A stretch of 64,000 bases of DNA from Ogataea parapolymorpha DL-1 (GCF_000187245.1 NC_027862.1:868001-932000); one strand, 5' to 3'; numbered from the stretch's first letter, positions 27,049 to 37,019 are shown. Translations and numbers: made by a program. The notes: generated from the sequence alone by a model not told the origin.

Positions 27049-28851
27049 ATGGTAAGTATTATAATAATTGCGCGCTGACTCCGAAAGCAATTCGACTATG
27101 ACAAGTCCACCGCTCCACGCGAAAAGACATCCACCTTCTCTTTAAGCGAGTTCTCCAAGAACATCAAGGACGTCAGTCAGATGCCCCGGCTATCCCCTGG
27201 CCTCATGTCCACCCCTACGGCGCAAGTTTTTATGTCTCCCGAAGGAGCAGACAATTACACACATTACACCCATCACCATCACAACTCGCTCTCCTCTCTC
27301 AACTCTTCCATCTTGAACCCGACCCCTGGCTCTCTGACCCACGGCGTCGGCGGAAGCAGTACTACGATTTCAGATATATATATCGGCGCTGCAAATGCTA
27401 CTGCAGAACCGCTTACTCCTCCGGACTACTTCACCCAACAGCCTGGCGCTATGGATTCGCAGTCCCGGAAGAGCTCATTTTCCAACACCATCTGGAATCA
27501 GCCTCCCAATTTTAAGCTCTATTCTCCATGGGGGTCTTCCAGCACCAATGCGCTGGGCGCTGCTTACAATATCCCCGAGCTCGACAGTTTAGGGCTTCCT
27601 GCTACCATTGATCCCAATCATGTCCCGGCTCCAGACGAGCCTGTACAACAGCACAAGCTTACCAGAAACCGCTTCATGTCATTGCAAGGCCCGATCAGCG
27701 TGCCTTCGTTTGAAAAACAATTCCAGAATTTGACCATATCGCCACCACAAGCTGCCCCACAACAGAGCTCTCGCAAAAGCGTATCCTCGTACCCAACGGT
27801 GCTAGACGACTCCACGGATATCCTGGCCTTGTCGAAAGACCAGTTTGGCTGCCGTTTTTTGCAGAAGAAGATTGACGAGGATTTCGGAAAAAACTACCCG
27901 TTGATCTTCAAGGAGGTCCACCAGCACTCAATAGAGCTTATGATGGACCCGTTTGGCAACTACCTCATACAGAAGATCATTCTCAATGCGAGCGCTGAAG
28001 AGCTCAAGCTGATTCTCACCAATATCGCCCCGCTTATTCATACCATCTGCAGAAATCAGCATGGCACTCGTGCTTGCCAGAAGCTCATTGACTGTCTTTC
28101 GACCACTGGCCATTACCGTCTGTTGCAGAACTGCTTGACTCCACACGTTGTGAATCTAATTCAGGACCTGAACGGCAATCACGTGGTCCAGAAATGCATC
28201 GCCAAGTTTCAGAATGACGACTTGCAGTTCATCATCGACTCTATCTGTAACAATATAGTCAAGATCTCCACCCACAAGCATGGCTGCTGCGTTTTGCAGA
28301 AGCTGTTGAACAGGTGCAACCACCAGCAGGTTTTGCAACTGGGCTCTGAGATCGTCGCAAACTCGTACCAGCTGATGCAGGACCAATTTGGCAACTACGT
28401 GGTCCAATTCCTGATTTCGCTGGATATCCCGTCTCTGAACTCTGAGCTCGTGAAGATCATGGTGCCCTTCATTAACGACCTTTCCACACAGAAATTCTCC
28501 TCAAACGTGGTGGAGAAGTGTCTCAAGATTAAGTTCGATCAAGGCTTCAACCCTTTAGTGGACGCTCTTTTGCAACCTCAGGTTCTGGGAGTCCTGGTGA
28601 AAGACCAGTTTGGAAACTACGTGGTGCAGACTGCCATGGACAATTCCTCGCCCGACAACAAACTGAGATTCGCACTCGCCATCAAGCCAATGCTGCCAAT
28701 GGTCCGACACGCATCATTTGGTAAGCGCATCCACAATAAGGTTATGGGCATCCTCAACGATGCCGACAAGAATTTGGAGGGCACATCTCAACTGTTGCCT
28801 CCTATCGATTTGCAACGCGTGCGTCCTAGCGACGCAGAAAGATTTTTATGA
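27049..28851 (+). CDS. Pumilio-family (PUF) mRNA-binding protein, spliced
   Basis: The proposed gene has exon 1 at 27049-27051 (only the ATG), an intron at 27052-27087 and exon 2 at 27088-28851, giving 588 aa. If unspliced, the first usable in-frame ATG is 27181 and the protein has 556 aa. The C-terminal half has eight Puf repeats: DQFGCRFLQKK, DPFGNYLIQK, NQHGTRACQK, DLNGNHVVQK, HKHGCCVLQK, DQFGNYVVQF, QKFSSNVVEK and DQFGNYVVQT. These bind UGUA-type 3'-UTR sites and repress mRNAs. The repeats resemble Puf4/Mpt5, while the seventh is of Puf3/Pumilio type, so no symbol is given. The N-terminal half is Ser/Pro/Asn-rich and disordered. Confidence 0.85.
27052..27087 (+). other. 36-nt intron directly after the start codon of the PUF gene
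   Basis: 5' site GTAAGT follows ATG immediately. A branch-like GCTGAC lies at 27074-27079 and the 3' site AAAG ends at 27087. Retention brings an in-frame TGA (27076-27078); removal joins ATG to a frame that is open into the PUF coding region for 31 further codons before the next ATG. Confidence 0.6.
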
Positions 28852-28942
28852 TACATGGCTTATGACTCGAGACGAGATGGTTTGTGACTACTTTGGAATA
28901 TGGTGTATTTTTTTGTATGAACATGAGATTTAGAATTTTACC

Positions 28943-29920
28943 CTAATCTTTTCTACGCTTTGCACGCTCCCATGCACTGAGTCTCTTGCGCTTCTTCTCG
29001 GTCGTCACGTCCCTAGAATTATCAAACATGCTCCAGTCTTCTCCAAAGAATTCGTTTTGTTGCTTCTTGCGCTTTTCCTTTGCAGACATCTTCAGTTGCG
29101 AAGCAGGAAGACGAGTGAAATTCTCTTCTTCGTAGCGCTGAATTTCGGCCTCCTTCTCCAACTGGCGCTTCGTCTTCATGTCTCGTCCTTTGTTCACGAT
29201 CGTAGAGCCAATGGAAGTCTCCACAGCGGGTGATTCGCTAAGCTCGTCCAAATACTCGTCCATGGATTGCAGGTTTCGGCGGCGTTTCTGTGTAGTGTCG
29301 GATTCGGAAAACGTCTGTGGAGGTAAAACGGCAGCAATTTTCGGTGGACGGTACTTTCCATCGTCCTCTTCTTTTTCCGATGTTTCTTGCTTTGAATCTT
29401 TCTTCATGAACGCAGAAGCGTCTGGCCTGTAATTTAACCCTTCGTCCTCATCTTCACTGTCCTCACTGTCCTCGCTGGAATTGTTATGCACCATCTCCTG
29501 CACTTTTTCGCTTGCATCATTTTGCTCTTTCTCTCGACGCTGGTACGCACTCACCAATTTGTCGAGCTGATAGTTGAGTTTTTTTTCTAAAGGTTTGACA
29601 CCTCTATCTAAGGTGACTCTTTGAACTATGCTATTTTTAACGGCATTATCAAACATCTCTGTGTCTCCATCTTTCATTAGGCTAATGCGGGATCCAAGAA
29701 TGACCAAAAGATTATTAATGTATGATATCATGCTGTTGTTCTTTAGAGAAAGCAGGGAGACACCTTCTACTTCCTGAGAAGACTCCGACTCTTGAACAAG
29801 CGACTGCACAAGCTCTGGGATTTTCTCAGAGTCTTCCAAATACGCCACCACGTTGTCCAACGAGGACGACGTTAGCTCGATTGATTCTGTGATCGATTTA
29901 AGCAGCTCTTTCACAGACAT
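28943..29920 (-). CDS. LCP5: U3 snoRNP-associated protein Lcp5 (neuroguidin family)
   Basis: The protein has 325 aa. The N-terminal Sas10/C1D-like helical domain (residues 1-130) includes the typical LLSLKNNSMISYINNL and PLEKKLNYQLDKL blocks. It is followed by an acidic Ser/Asp/Glu run, YRPPKIAAVLPP, and a basic C-terminus (KKRKRLSAWERAKRRK). Lcp5 works in the small-subunit processome for 18S rRNA maturation in the nucleolus. It is divergent from NSA2, another ribosome assembly gene, with 97 bp between the two ATGs. Confidence 0.88.
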   Translation of the reverse strand: MSVKELLKSITESIELTSSSLDNVVAYLEDSEKIPELVQSLVQESESSQEVEGVSLLSLKNNSMISYINNLLVILGSRISLMKDGDTEMFDNAVKNSIVQRVTLDRGVKPLEKKLNYQLDKLVSAYQRREKEQNDASEKVQEMVHNNSSEDSEDSEDEDEGLNYRPDASAFMKKDSKQETSEKEEDDGKYRPPKIAAVLPPQTFSESDTTQKRRRNLQSMDEYLDELSESPAVETSIGSTIVNKGRDMKTKRQLEKEAEIQRYEEENFTRLPASQLKMSAKEKRKKQQNEFFGEDWSMFDNSRDVTTEKKRKRLSAWERAKRRKD

Positions 29921-29964
29921 GGGATTAAGTATTTTTTCAGATCTAAAATTTTATGCACCGCCAT

Positions 29965-29981
29965 AAGAAAAAATTTTTTAA
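29965..29981. promoter_or_regulatory. RRPE-like A/T element between LCP5 and NSA2
   Basis: GAAAAAATTTTTTAA matches the RRPE core (AAAAATTTT) found upstream of yeast ribosome-biogenesis genes. The 97-bp gap serves two such genes in opposite directions. No PAC (GATGAG) box was seen. Confidence 0.45.
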
Positions 29982-30017
29982 GTGTATTTTTTTATCTTTT
30001 GATATACATTATTCCAA

Positions 30018-30803
30018 ATGCCTCAGAACGAGTATATTGAGCAGCATATTAAGCAGCACGGAAGGCGGCTGGATTATGAAGAGCGCAAAAGAAAGAGGGA
30101 GGCCAGAGAGCTTCACAAGGTTGCCGAAAATGCCCAGACCTTGAAGGGATGGAAGGGAAAGCAATTCGCCAAGAAGCGTTACTCTGAGAAGGTGGCCATG
30201 CGCAAGAAGATCAAGGCCCACGAGGAGAGCAAAGTTAAGGGTCCAAAGAAGCCAAAGGAGGACGACGGAGAAGCATTACCTACATACTTGTTAGACAGAC
30301 AGCAACAGACTACAGCAAAGGCCATCACATCCTCGCTTAAACAGAAGAGAATGGAGAAAGCAGACAAGTTTTCTGTTCCACTACCGAAAGTGCGTGGTAT
30401 CAGTGAAGAAGAGATGTTCAAGGTGGTGAAGACCGGAAAGTCCAAGTCCAAATCGTGGAAGAGAATGATCACCAAGCACACATTTGTTGGTGAAGGATTT
30501 ACTAGAAGACCAGTGAAACTGGAGAGAATTATTCGCCCATCCGCATTAAGACAGAAGAAGGCCAACGTGACGCATCCAGAGCTGAAGGTGACGGTCTTGC
30601 TACCTATTCTGTCCGTCAAGAAGAATCCTCAGTCGCCGATGTACACCACCCTAGGTGTGCTCACCAAGGGAACCATTATCGAAGTTAACGTGTCTGAAAT
30701 GGGAATGGTGACCGCTGGAGGTAAGGTCGTCTGGGGTAAATACGCTCAAATCACCAACGAACCAGATAGAGACGGAGTCGTGAACGCAGTGCTATTAGTT
30801 TAA
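30018..30803 (+). CDS. NSA2: Ribosome biogenesis factor Nsa2
   Basis: The protein has 261 aa, exactly the usual length for this highly conserved family. It begins [20 protein letters not shown] and ends [16 protein letters not shown] ([13 protein letters not shown]). A Lys/Arg-rich N-terminal half precedes an S8e-like beta domain. Nsa2 is needed for late nuclear pre-60S assembly and 27S pre-rRNA processing. Confidence 0.96.
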   Translation: MPQNEYIEQHIKQHGRRLDYEERKRKREARELHKVAENAQTLKGWKGKQFAKKRYSEKVAMRKKIKAHEESKVKGPKKPKEDDGEALPTYLLDRQQQTTAKAITSSLKQKRMEKADKFSVPLPKVRGISEEEMFKVVKTGKSKSKSWKRMITKHTFVGEGFTRRPVKLERIIRPSALRQKKANVTHPELKVTVLLPILSVKKNPQSPMYTTLGVLTKGTIIEVNVSEMGMVTAGGKVVWGKYAQITNEPDRDGVVNAVLLV

Positions 30804-30984
30804 ATAATGTTACGGTGTAAGGATGTTAAAGAGCCACATTTCTTATCTGAATGGGCGTATGACTGACTTTTTTGATAATAAAATAGTTTCAAAAAAGCAC
30901 CTATTTGCCCTTGGAAAGCGATTCGTTTAGCTGCATAGTTGCAATCTCTCTTTCGGAACTTTACATTCGTTTTACTTATCTGCT

Positions 30985-32484
30985 ATGAGATTGTCCGCGT
31001 TGCTATTAGCCGGAATTTCGGCCTCTGTGGCATCTGCCGTGCCGCTTGTGGGAACGGAGCAACAAGTCCTCAACCTGGACCTTCACCAGGAAGACTTTTT
31101 ACCAGAAGTCGACTCTGAGACACTTCAGGGACTCATTATTGAAGATGCCCTGAGAAGCAGAGCCGAGGACCTTTTCAAGATTGCTGAGCATTCTGTGGCT
31201 CAATTTGGACATCCAACAAGAGTCATTGGCTCCAAGGGCCACTGGAAAACAATTGACTACATCAAGAAGGAGATTTACAAACTCGGCGGATACTACAATG
31301 TCTCCGTTCAAGAATTTCCCGCTTATATGAGTGAGATTTACAGCATGGGGGCATTTATTAACGGCACTAAACCAGATTCGCTCACTGAGATGGATATGAG
31401 CCCACCTACTCCGAACAAGGATTATGTGAGCGGACCCTTGGTACTTGTCTCCAACAATGGATGCGATCTTTCGGACTTTCCAGAAGACACTGAGGGCTCC
31501 ATTGTTCTAGTTCAAAGAGGTGTGTGTCCGTTCGGCAAGAAATCCCAAAACGCCGGCAATCTTGGTGCCAAGGCCGCCATCATTTACAACAATGAGGAGG
31601 GAAGTATTAGGGGAACGTTAGGCGTTCCTCCTAAAGGAGCTGTTGTTGCTCCCACTGTTGGCATTTCCAAGCTAGAGGGTGAAAAGTATGCTTCTCTTTT
31701 GCGCAACACCTCGTTGAACGCCTCTGTTATGGTCGACTCGTTTGTTGGAGAAATCCATACATTGAATGTCATTGCAGAGACAATTGAGGGTGATCCTGAC
31801 AATATTGTTATGCTTGGTGCTCATTCTGACAGCGTGGCTGCTGGCCCAGGGATTAACGACGACGGGTCTGGTACGATTTCGTTGCTGGAGGTTGCCAAGC
31901 AATTGTCCAAATTCAAGGTCAATAACAAGGTGAGATTTGCATGGTGGGCTGCTGAAGAAGAAGGACTCCTTGGCTCCAACTACTATGCAGAGACACTTTC
32001 TCCGGAAGAAAACTTCAAAATTAGACTTTTTATGGATTACGACATGATGGCATCTCCGAACTATGAGTACGAGGTCTATAACGCTTCCAACGCCGTGAAT
32101 CCAGTTGGATCGGAGGAACTGAAGAATCTGTATATCGATTACTACGAGTCGAAGGGACTGGATTATGTTCTCATTCCATTTGATGGCAGATCCGACTATG
32201 TTGGGTTCATTGAGAATGGAATCCCAGGTGGAGGGATTGCTGCCGGTGCCGAGAAAAAGAATGCTTTCAATGGTGAGGTTCTGGATCCTTGCTACCATAG
32301 CCTGTGTGACAACCTCAGTAACCTTGCTTACGACGCATTCGTGGTCAACACAAAGCTCATTGCGCACTCTGTCGCAACCTACGCCAAGTCTTTGGAGAAT
32401 TTCCCTGCTAGACAGAAGACAGTGGATGCTCTTGGCCAAGCTGGTTACAAGTTCCAGTACCGCGGCTCTCACTTGATTATTTGA
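30985..32484 (+). CDS. APE3: Vacuolar aminopeptidase Y (M28 family)
   Basis: The protein has 499 aa with a signal peptide (MRLSALLLAGISASVASA) and a short propeptide. A PA domain (about 140-260, GDIVLVQRG-like block) is inserted before the M28 peptidase domain. The two-zinc ligands are visible: H280 (GAHSD), D292 (NDDGSG), E324-E326 (EEE), D353 (YDM) and H438 (CYHSLCD). Ape3 is a vacuolar enzyme removing Lys/Arg-type N-terminal residues, activated by cleavage of its propeptide. Several Asn-Xaa-Ser/Thr sites fit passage through the secretory pathway. Confidence 0.92.
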   Translation: MRLSALLLAGISASVASAVPLVGTEQQVLNLDLHQEDFLPEVDSETLQGLIIEDALRSRAEDLFKIAEHSVAQFGHPTRVIGSKGHWKTIDYIKKEIYKLGGYYNVSVQEFPAYMSEIYSMGAFINGTKPDSLTEMDMSPPTPNKDYVSGPLVLVSNNGCDLSDFPEDTEGSIVLVQRGVCPFGKKSQNAGNLGAKAAIIYNNEEGSIRGTLGVPPKGAVVAPTVGISKLEGEKYASLLRNTSLNASVMVDSFVGEIHTLNVIAETIEGDPDNIVMLGAHSDSVAAGPGINDDGSGTISLLEVAKQLSKFKVNNKVRFAWWAAEEEGLLGSNYYAETLSPEENFKIRLFMDYDMMASPNYEYEVYNASNAVNPVGSEELKNLYIDYYESKGLDYVLIPFDGRSDYVGFIENGIPGGGIAAGAEKKNAFNGEVLDPCYHSLCDNLSNLAYDAFVVNTKLIAHSVATYAKSLENFPARQKTVDALGQAGYKFQYRGSHLII

Positions 32485-32549
32485 GCGTGCTACGAGAATT
32501 CATTTTTTGTAAATTCTATGCATGAATAAAACTATGCACCCATGCTTTA

Positions 32550-34178
32550 TTAATCCTTACTTAGATATTGGTCCATCGTGTACATTTTGCGCGAGTTGTA
32601 GTTTTCGCCGAGCACGTCTTTGAAGTTGACTCTGTTGCTGACCTTCAGCTTACTCAAGGATGTTGTGCTGGAGCCTGTTGAGGCCGCAGAGCTTGTCGAG
32701 TATATTTTTGGCGGAGCAAAAGTTGGTTGCGCGAGAAGCGGGCTCTGGAGGTCGGGCGTGACCACCTCGGTGAGCTTGGTGGGTAAAGAGTTGATTGTGT
32801 TGACAGAATTTCTATTTTTGGCAGCTTGTGGAGCAACGAAAGGCGCAGCAGGCTTATTGATTTGGTGTTCGTTGGCATTTTGAAGATGGCGGTGTTTGGT
32901 GTTGATAGGCAGCGAGACAACAGAGTTGTTGATGACCGAGGCCTCTGAAAAATCTGATTCTGGCGTCCCAGAGCCGGAAAGATTCAACAACTTGGAAAAT
33001 CCTTTGAAACGCGACGTGTCTGCCACCTCGTCGAAATCGCTGAGGAGGTCTCCGGAGCGAGAATTGCGCAACAGGTGGCCCGAGCTGCCAGATCTCTTGA
33101 GCACATTATCATTGAGTCTGAGGTATGCTTGATGGGTTTTCGAATCAACAAAATATTTCAACAACTTGTGCGTTTTGACGGTTTTTAATGTGACCCGATT
33201 TTCGGGCTTCTTTTCCAGCATTTTGCGCAGCAGTTCAACGAGAGACTTAAAGTATGAGACGAGTTTTGAGTTGTAGTCGTAGCCGTAGTTAGCATCGATC
33301 AGTCTTTTGAGCGTGTAGCATTCCGCGAACGGCGGGAACACAATGTCTTTTTCTACCACATCATGGAATAATTTGAACTCGTTCTCATTGTAGAAAGGGA
33401 AAGTCTCGAAGAAGAGATAGAACAGAGTGATTCCAAGGGACCAGACATCAATCTTGTATCCCGGATCGGACTCTTTCTCTTTTTTGAATTTGAATAGCGA
33501 GAACCCAGACTTGCCTGTAGTCTGCTCCTTTGTATTTTCATTTTCGCAGATCTCCGGCGCTATGAACAGCGGCGTCCCCACGATCTTCTTAAACACCTCG
33601 AAGTTGTCTTCTAGTACATTTCCTGTGAGTTTATAGCATGTTCCGAAGTCTGAAATCTTGACCCTGCCATGGTGATCAACCAGTAAGTTGGATGGTTTAA
33701 TGTCTCTATGTATAATATTTTGCAAATGGAGAAACTCCAGACCATTGACCACGTCTCGAAGCTTGGTCTGTACGTTCTCCATCTTGTCCTTTGCTGCCGG
33801 ATAGGTTGCAAAATTAGTGCGATTCAGCTCTCCGATGGAACAGTACTCGCTGACAAAATATATTCGATTGTTGGATGAGTGGCTGATTACGCTGTACGAT
33901 TGAAGAATGTTGGGATGTTGAAAACTGCGCAGTAACTTGATAATGCGAACCTCGTTCTTTACTCGGTTGATATTGGACACATTGGACAGATTGAGAATCG
34001 GCTTGTCCAGTTTCGTGTTGCCTACTATCTTTATTGCATAGTAAAATTCTCCATTGACACTGGCTAAATCCGAAATATGGTGGTCCCTGGATGTGGCAAC
34101 CAATAGCACCTTACCAAAGCGGCCCGATCCAAGCTTTTTGATGCTCTTGAATTCACTTAAATGGAACTCATTATCCAT
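32550..34178 (-). CDS. Ser/Thr protein kinase of the SAK1/TOS3/ELM1 (CaMKK-like) type
   Basis: The protein has 542 aa from the ATG at 34178 (MDNEFHLSEF); an upstream TTG frame was dropped. Kinase motifs: GSGRFGKV, AIK, HRDIKPSNLLV, DFGT, and the activation-loop GTPLFIAPEI that marks the Snf1-activating kinases. The kinase domain has an insertion (about 240-270, TTGKSGFSLFKFKKEKE) before the DVWSLG helix. The C-terminal 180 residues are Ser/Asn-rich. Members phosphorylate the Snf1 T-loop, and Elm1 also acts in bud morphogenesis. Which member this is cannot be read directly. Confidence 0.75.
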   Translation of the reverse strand: MDNEFHLSEFKSIKKLGSGRFGKVLLVATSRDHHISDLASVNGEFYYAIKIVGNTKLDKPILNLSNVSNINRVKNEVRIIKLLRSFQHPNILQSYSVISHSSNNRIYFVSEYCSIGELNRTNFATYPAAKDKMENVQTKLRDVVNGLEFLHLQNIIHRDIKPSNLLVDHHGRVKISDFGTCYKLTGNVLEDNFEVFKKIVGTPLFIAPEICENENTKEQTTGKSGFSLFKFKKEKESDPGYKIDVWSLGITLFYLFFETFPFYNENEFKLFHDVVEKDIVFPPFAECYTLKRLIDANYGYDYNSKLVSYFKSLVELLRKMLEKKPENRVTLKTVKTHKLLKYFVDSKTHQAYLRLNDNVLKRSGSSGHLLRNSRSGDLLSDFDEVADTSRFKGFSKLLNLSGSGTPESDFSEASVINNSVVSLPINTKHRHLQNANEHQINKPAAPFVAPQAAKNRNSVNTINSLPTKLTEVVTPDLQSPLLAQPTFAPPKIYSTSSAASTGSSTTSLSKLKVSNRVNFKDVLGENYNSRKMYTMDQYLSKD

Positions 34179-34375
34179 TCTTCCCAAATTCCAGGAACAA
34201 AATCTAGCAGAAATTATCAAGATTCTAAAGTCCCTTTCACTATTTCCAGGCCACCAGAAATTGTTACCCAGTATCATTGACGCACAATGTAGCATGGGAC
34301 ACAAATCTGTGAGGTTTTTCATACCTTCAGCAGTGAACACTTGGCCGGCTACCAAACCTTACCGGGTGGTGTCTA
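34179..34375. other. Kinase promoter (part of a 0.8-kb divergent region)
   Basis: The full gap between the kinase gene (-) and the SKG6-like gene (+) is 34179-34985. It contains the U5 snRNA gene and its promoter. The remaining DNA (34581-34985) is A/T-rich and holds the SKG6-like promoter, with no other gene recognised; a 60-codon TTG-initiated frame there is dismissed. Confidence 0.5.
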
Positions 34376-34406
34376 TTACCCGGCCTTCAGAAACAAGCTA
34401 TAAAAG
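34376..34406 (+). promoter_or_regulatory. U5 snRNA promoter: TTACCCG (Reb1-type) box and TATA
   Basis: TTACCCG at 34376-34382 is followed by TATAAAAG at 34399-34406, about 30 bp before the inferred U5 5' end. The order matches that of the U2 promoter in this window. Confidence 0.6.
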
Positions 34407-34433
34407 CTGGAAAAACTGAAATAATTTTTTTTT

Positions 34434-34580
34434 TCTTAGTGAACGCCTGAAGATCAGATTCTTCGAACATGGCTCTTGCCTTTTACCAGAGCCATCCGGG
34501 ATCTGTCTTTACTTGAAAAGGCATTACTCGAATTTTTGGAAATCACTCCCTATTGATACTCTTTAGAGATCTTGGGAACA
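34434..34580 (+). ncRNA. U5 spliceosomal snRNA
   Basis: The invariant loop 1, GCCUUUUACC, lies at 34478-34487, capped on a perfect stem ATGGCTCT (34469-34476) with AGAGCCAT (34488-34495). The sequence GAACATGG before it and CCATCCGGG after it matches yeast U5 closely. The closing helix pairs AGTGAACGCCT (from 34438) with AGGCATTACT (34519-34528). The Sm site AATTTTTGGA is at 34531-34540, and a terminal hairpin (TCCC with GGGA, inner CTC with GAG) follows to about 34578. U5 holds the exons together during both splicing steps. The 5' end (34430-34438) and 3' end are estimates; the size of about 145 nt is close to the short yeast U5 forms. Confidence 0.95.
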
Positions 34581-34985
34581 CGTAACCCGTATATACGCGA
34601 ACTAAATTAGCTTGATAGCTGCATTGAGACTAGCCATTTTAATACTGGCGGATGCAGTATAATCAATGATCTTATCTACACCTTTTACTGCTTCTGGACT
34701 CATCCACTCCTTCTCCGCGGTGGTGAGATCTCATTCGCAAACTCTCTCGAGAGCTTTTACATAACCCCTGCCAAATTTGGAATGAAAATTTTTGTGGATC
34801 GTGTTGATGTTTTGAAATTAGATCCATATTTGTTTTTTTGTCGATAACTAGCATTTATTTTCACGTAAAAAACGCGTGAATATTAGTTCCAAATTCATTC
34901 TAAACAGTCCAATCTGTTTATGTCTCTCATTTCATTCATATATTAGCCAACGCTCGCCGAGTTTACGTGATAGACAACGGATATA

Positions 34986-37019
34986 ATGCTTGTCAAAAAA
35001 GACAAATGCTCAAAAGGGACGCAGTATTGCGAGACCAGCGATGCCTTGAGTTCCACGAGTATTGTGCTCGCGGTGGTGATACCCGTCGCTGTTGTGGCAA
35101 TGGTGGTTGCGTTTTTCATGTGGAGAGCCTGGAAACGTAATAAGAAGGAGGCCCTTGACGACAATGATCCCGACTTTTACGGTGACAATACAGTGTTGCC
35201 GGACTATCCAACCAAAGAAGAAATATTTTCAGGCAGAAACACGAGCGAAAACCCATTTGATGCGTCAAACACTCGTTATCCCCAAGCAATACTTGATGAA
35301 AAAGACCAGAGCTTTAATAATAAGGCAGGATCTTATTATAACACGTCTCAATTAAGTCTTGGAACAGATAACATGCTGGGGACCCCGCGCGCCCACGTGG
35401 AGTCCTTTGTTCTGCCGCGTGTCGACGACTCTACCTCCAAGCATTCCTTGGACCAGCTTTCCAGACAACTTGGGGGTGTGTACCCAGGATACAAGGTTCC
35501 AGAGAGTGTTCGGTTTAGCTCTAATAATCATTCGAGAAAGTCCTTGTTTTCAGAGAACTCTGGAGATCTCACTGGTTTTGAGAAATCCACTGAGGACTTG
35601 GGCAGAACTCTTGGGCCCCAGAGCTCCGACAAGTCTCCTGAAACTCTTCAGAAATCTTCAACAGTCTACTCTCAACCTGATAATACATTTTCCCCTCCAA
35701 CTTCTGGGCCGCCTGGTGACCCAGAAGAGTCCGACGATGACAAGTTCTACGAGACAACCGATCCAGGGCACCGGATGTCCTACGATGCTGCCGATAGTCA
35801 CAAATATTCGTTCGACGACACAGACGCTTCTGTGGTGCATCGTCACAGCCGCGATTTGGATGCAATCGTTCAGCCTCAAAACATTGAGTCAGATCATGAA
35901 AATCGGGATGAGTTTGCATCCGATTCCGTTTCAGAAGATGTACCAGTGGAGGAGCATTCTGAAGAGCCAGACAACGGCCATGTATCGAGCTCTCCGGTGA
36001 GTAAAGCTCTCCCAGAACCTGAAGCTGCGGAAGTTCCCGATTTGAATGAAGTTCTCGTAGAAGAGCATATACCGATTTCACCTGAAGAGGAGGAACAAAT
36101 CAACAGGATGAAGTCTGTTTACAAAGTCTATTTCTCAAGAGAAAACTCTTTGAAGTCGAAGAAGTCAAACCACATGTTTTTCGAAGACCAGGATATGCCA
36201 CCTCTGCCGCACTTGCCGCAAAACGAGGAGCATGATATACAACGCCAGCCAGAATATACAAGGGAGCCAAGCCAAGAAAACGACGTTTCTGCACAACAAC
36301 AGGATGAAGAGGTGAATTTCGATCACGGTGTCAGTAACGGCAGACCGGAGCTGACATTGGACACTTCGGTCAACGATCATCGTGCAAGCTATGCTTCCTC
36401 CATCTACTTGGACAATGGAGCGGTTCCCGTGCAGCAGCAGGGTCACCCATTCTATCCTCACCAGCATATTCAGAACATTCTGAACCAGCAACAGTCGCAG
36501 GCGCATTACTACCGTCAAATGGCTGCACAACAAAGAAAGCCCCAGCACTATCCTGTGAAGCAGAAGCTGGAGAATCTTCCATCACCCCACGAACTGAACA
36601 ACCGAAACTCTACTTTGGAGACGTTCACACAATTTGAGAAGCAACGCAAATACACCGGCAAGAAGGGCCAGTCTCCAGTGGTGATGCAGCAGAATTTCAG
36701 TCCTATTGAGAACACGCAATGGGGACCGAGCCAGACGAATTCGTCGCAGCCTTCGCCTCACCAGATCAGAGACTCGATTGTGATGTTCAACCCTGTGGAT
36801 ATCAACTACAAAAAGACCTACAAGCCTAGCGGAACGCTAGCCGAGCAGGTCCGCAAAGTTTCTCCTGGCGCGCGGTCGTTCTCTCCAACGTCTCCCGGAT
36901 TTGCATATGACGACCAGACGATGCCACGGCCGATGACCAGAGTCGGTTCTGAGACCCTTATTCCGAAATCTGGCTCTCAAGCCGATCTTAGAAAATATGT
37001 AGACAATGCCAACCTATAG
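34986..37019 (+). CDS. SKG6: Skg6/Tos2-like single-pass membrane protein of polarity sites
   Basis: The protein has 677 aa. A short N-terminal segment with two Cys (KCSKGTQYC) precedes one membrane helix (about 25-46) and a long Ser/Pro/Gln-rich cytosolic tail. After the helix comes DDNDPDFYGD and LPDYP, the characteristic Skg6/Tos2 block. The C-terminus ends SGSQADLRKYVDNANL. In S. cerevisiae Skg6 and Tos2 sit at sites of polarised growth and the bud neck. There is no signal peptide, so the helix is the anchor. The APL3 start codon lies 51 bp downstream. Confidence 0.75.
   Translation: MLVKKDKCSKGTQYCETSDALSSTSIVLAVVIPVAVVAMVVAFFMWRAWKRNKKEALDDNDPDFYGDNTVLPDYPTKEEIFSGRNTSENPFDASNTRYPQAILDEKDQSFNNKAGSYYNTSQLSLGTDNMLGTPRAHVESFVLPRVDDSTSKHSLDQLSRQLGGVYPGYKVPESVRFSSNNHSRKSLFSENSGDLTGFEKSTEDLGRTLGPQSSDKSPETLQKSSTVYSQPDNTFSPPTSGPPGDPEESDDDKFYETTDPGHRMSYDAADSHKYSFDDTDASVVHRHSRDLDAIVQPQNIESDHENRDEFASDSVSEDVPVEEHSEEPDNGHVSSSPVSKALPEPEAAEVPDLNEVLVEEHIPISPEEEEQINRMKSVYKVYFSRENSLKSKKSNHMFFEDQDMPPLPHLPQNEEHDIQRQPEYTREPSQENDVSAQQQDEEVNFDHGVSNGRPELTLDTSVNDHRASYASSIYLDNGAVPVQQQGHPFYPHQHIQNILNQQQSQAHYYRQMAAQQRKPQHYPVKQKLENLPSPHELNNRNSTLETFTQFEKQRKYTGKKGQSPVVMQQNFSPIENTQWGPSQTNSSQPSPHQIRDSIVMFNPVDINYKKTYKPSGTLAEQVRKVSPGARSFSPTSPGFAYDDQTMPRPMTRVGSETLIPKSGSQADLRKYVDNANL

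Noticed and set aside
31672..32472. 266-codon frame antisense to APE3
   Set aside because: It runs over the zinc-ligand part of APE3, which is clearly the real gene.
34672..34854. 60-codon minus-strand frame in the SKG6-like promoter
   Set aside because: Short, starts with TTG, no features.
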